DNA from: Sanderia malayensis
Lineage: Eukaryota; Cnidaria; Scyphozoa; Semaeostomeae; Pelagiidae
Reading direction: 5' to 3'
DNA length: 64,000 nt
NCBI GenBank assembly: GCA_013076295.1
Contig: RQOL01000660.1
Coordinates: forward strand, 1,860,001-1,924,000
Shown: one piece after another, positions 61,806 to 64,000 of the stretch
Position numbering within the stretch: position 1 is the stretch's first letter
Layout: every line of letters starts with the position of its first letter
Notes under the pieces: generated by a model
What the model saw: only the letters and a program-made list of their open reading frames with translations
Told to the model about the DNA's origin: nothing
Database searches by the model: none
Made by a program: the position numbers and the translations under genes

Positions 61806-62656
61806 TTATTGTTTGTCCTTTTGCCTCTTCATATGTGTGAGAATAGCAGAAAGATCATCACGCTTCTTCTTTCCTCTTCTGTGGGTTCCAAGCTAAAATA
61901 AATAAAAACAATCTCTATAAATAAGAGTATAACACATAAGAATTCAAGGATCATTAATAAAGCAACAGGCATCATGACAATTTAAAATCAGAATAGGTCT
62001 CATGACAAATTAAGATTCTATTCTATCAATAAAATAATAGAGATATTTTTAAATAGAATTCGCAGTAAAATTACAAGCAATAATATATTACCCTCTTTTT
62101 GATGAATTTAAGAGCTCTCTTATCCTTTTGAACTTTGAGCAATTCCATAGCTCTCTTTTCATAAGGAGCAAAACCACAAACCTCCTTTACAACATCTCTG
62201 ATGAATTTCACCCTCTTGTTCAAATGCTAGAAATAAAACAATATAATTTAGCAACAAACAAACAACACAAATTATCTTTTACAGTATACCAGGGGTGTAA
62301 AGTGACAAAGAATAATGTCATGTGGATAATGTGGTCCATTTGCAACCAAAATAACAATTAAACAGTCAACAAGACAGAACAATGTTAATTGGCAAAAGAT
62401 CTCCTCGTGAAGCACCCTGATCTCCAGAGATAACCACACAAAAACTGTCAATCATACATAGAAAGACATTTTAAACATAGGAAGAGCAAGGACAAGCCTT
62501 GACGGTTACTTATGCTGTAGTAGTAAATGATTAACAGCAATTACTCTTCTAGTATTGACATACCCCTTTTCTTCGGACGACTCTTGGCTTTTGAATATTC
62601 TTAGTAGTCTTGTGACCTTTATGAAGCCCAACGGACATTTCAGGAGTTGGAGCCAT
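61806..62656 (-). CDS. RPL36: Large ribosomal subunit protein eL36
   Basis: Three coding exons on the minus strand: 62656..62564 (31 codons), 62226..62092 (45 codons), 61892..61806 (28 codons plus TAA). All are phase 0 with GT-AG borders, giving 104 residues, the usual length. The sequence follows the family closely: [87 protein letters not shown]. It is a basic cytosolic ribosomal protein of the 60S subunit. The second base triplet before the ATG is the 3' splice site, so a 5' UTR exon lies upstream. Confidence 0.97.
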
Positions 62657-63009
62657 GACTGAAAACAAGTGTGTAATAAATTATGCTTAGATCTTTATAT
62701 CAGCATTTATGAAATTTAAAACTTGAAAACTAAAAGGCCACAATCTGTGTATTCTAAATATTGATTCCTTGTTCACAATTTCCCTGCCTGGCGTCTGCAA
62801 TAGCAACTAACATAAACAGTTAACCTTGGCCATAATTCACCTTAAACTGGCCTAAATTATTTATTGCGAGAAACAGAGGAAAATAACTCGTGTCTATATG
62901 ATGGAAAGTAAATAATACAAATAAAGCAATACATAACATCGCTGCTTATAAATCTGAAATATGTGGCAAAATCTAGTGCAGAATCTAGTCGATGATTCTG
63001 GATACATAC

Positions 63010-63070
63010 CGATAGGTTACTTCGGGTTAGAAATTTCCTAAACGATGACCAAAAGGCCTAAGTTAAAAAG
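63010..63070 (-). promoter_or_regulatory. Likely eL36 5' UTR exon and TOP start
   Basis: On the minus strand a donor (CCTATCG|GTATGT) ends at 63010, and the coding exon has a good acceptor (TTTTCAG) two bases before its ATG. About 60 bases upstream, CTTTTTAACTT starting at 63070 fits a 5' TOP pyrimidine start, the usual translational control element of ribosomal protein mRNAs. The TSS is inferred. Confidence 0.5.
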
Positions 63071-63685
63071 AACGTCGCAATATCTCTTCTCTTCTCGCCA
63101 CGAGTTCTTGTTTTGAAAGTTGAATTGAATTGCTGAATATCACTGTTGTTTTTCAATAATGACGTCATTATGTACCTCGGCTTCGGCAGTTATCGCCAAT
63201 ACAGAAATAGAAGAACAGAAGTTTCACAGAAATTGTATATTATAAACACGCATAAAAATTACTATATGTACCAAACTATTACTTTACCAAATACCAAAAT
63301 TTACTCTAATCTATTATTATCTCAATAATATGTATATTATATAAACTTTTTATCTGTGCAAAACTATCTCAGATGTGGCGACACAACATACAATTTAGCA
63401 CAGACACATTCATGAGTAATAATAATGTAGATTTTCGAATCTATCGGTTATAGCCCACTAACAACGATTATGAACACGATAGAATTCTGCAATAAATTAT
63501 ACATATACACAGACATACAGATACAATACAAGCCCGAGTGAATCCAAAGTCAAAATAACAACTTGATATGCAAGAAGTGCATTAAACCGAAACATAAACT
63601 ATACGGTGAGAAGCAATTAATAAGAAATCAGTAAATAAAAGAGCTGATTTCTAGCATCAACGCTCGTTGACTTTATTCAAGAAAT
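63071..63685. other. Stretch without recognised gene
   Basis: AT-rich sequence between the eL36 promoter and the gene at the right edge. Nothing specific is seen. Confidence 0.4.
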
Positions 63686-64000
63686 TTACCAGAGCAGGTT
63701 CTTATTCATTTTCGAAACGTTATCAGGACACGACGATGTATCATCGAAGGTCATTAAGTCTTCTTCTCTGCTGGCCCTTTCTCTTCCACCATCTTTAGGA
63801 GCAACGAATAGCGATGGCTGAACATTGGCATCGGCAGAACCAATAGGCAGCGGCGACGACTGGGAATGTTGCAGCTTTGCTAACAGCGTCGTTGAAGAGT
63901 TTTCCTCTGTCACTGGAGGCAAGCTGCTCTGCAAATCTTGGTTCGATGCATAGTATTTTTGTTGCCTCTTGTAGCATGCGGAGCATAAATAATTCGTTTT
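63686..64000 (-). CDS. C-terminal end of an unrecognised protein (partial at window edge)
   Basis: The minus frame is open from base 64000 to TAA at 63688-63686, about 104 residues. It starts TNYLCSACYKRQQKYYA, a CxxC pair with basic residues that could be part of a zinc-binding motif. The rest is a low-complexity Ser/Gln/Pro-rich tail with DLMTFDD and a terminal KMNKNLLW. The family is not recognised. The TGGTAA at the end could also be a splice donor, so the stop is not certain. An overlapping open frame (63795-63986) exists, but the one described is longer and reads to the edge. Confidence 0.45.
   Translation of the reverse strand, partial: KTNYLCSACYKRQQKYYASNQDLQSSLPPVTEENSSTTLLAKLQHSQSSPLPIGSADANVQPSLFVAPKDGGRERASREEDLMTFDDTSSCPDNVSKMNKNLLW

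Noticed and set aside
1..64000. CRISPR arrays, bacterial operons or riboswitches.
   Set aside because: The gene content is clearly animal nuclear DNA, and no regularly spaced short repeats of that kind are seen.

Overview
The window is animal nuclear DNA. It carries multi-exon genes with GT-AG introns, a Wnt, a TNF-family ligand, a BTB-Kelch gene, the mitoribosomal protein mS29/DAP3, ribosomal protein eL36, and AT-rich intergenic DNA full of decayed non-LTR retrotransposons and foldback repeats. The divergent Wnt and TNF sequences and the repeat types suggest a non-bilaterian animal (cnidarian or sponge). That placement is a guess, not something the sequence proves.

Layout. 1-23712 (+): the 3' part of one giant gene, four exons in view (two of 9.2 and 8.7 kb). 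It encodes at least 7542 residues of repeated EGF / VWD-like / LamG-like / C8-like modules, then one membrane span and a short cytoplasmic tail. 24450-33760: a ~9.3 kb imperfect inverted-repeat array centred on nested hairpins near 29.3 kb. 34478-37438 (-): three exons of a Wnt gene whose first exon was not found; its long intron holds a reverse transcriptase fragment on the other strand. 37439-44200: no convincing gene, but two tRNA-Asn-like sequences and foldback repeats. 44462-48938 (-): a 13-exon mS29/DAP3 gene. 49800-52800: broken retrotransposons; one is interrupted by a 1.16 kb terminal-inverted-repeat element with a 9-bp target duplication, another carries a 318-bp tandem duplication. 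54036-55766 (-): a four-exon TNF-superfamily ligand. 57877-58390: a near-perfect palindromic element. 59415-61091 (-): an intronless BTB-BACK-Kelch gene. 61806-63070 (-): eL36 with a 5' UTR exon. 63686-64000 (-): the C-terminal end of an unrecognised gene.

The genes do not form an operon or one pathway. The giant protein, Wnt and TNF ligand are surface or secreted signalling and adhesion proteins; mS29 and eL36 are housekeeping translation components; the Kelch protein is a likely cullin-3 adaptor. Several were assembled by joining exons by splice consensus, reading-frame phase and family similarity. Splicing was not tested.
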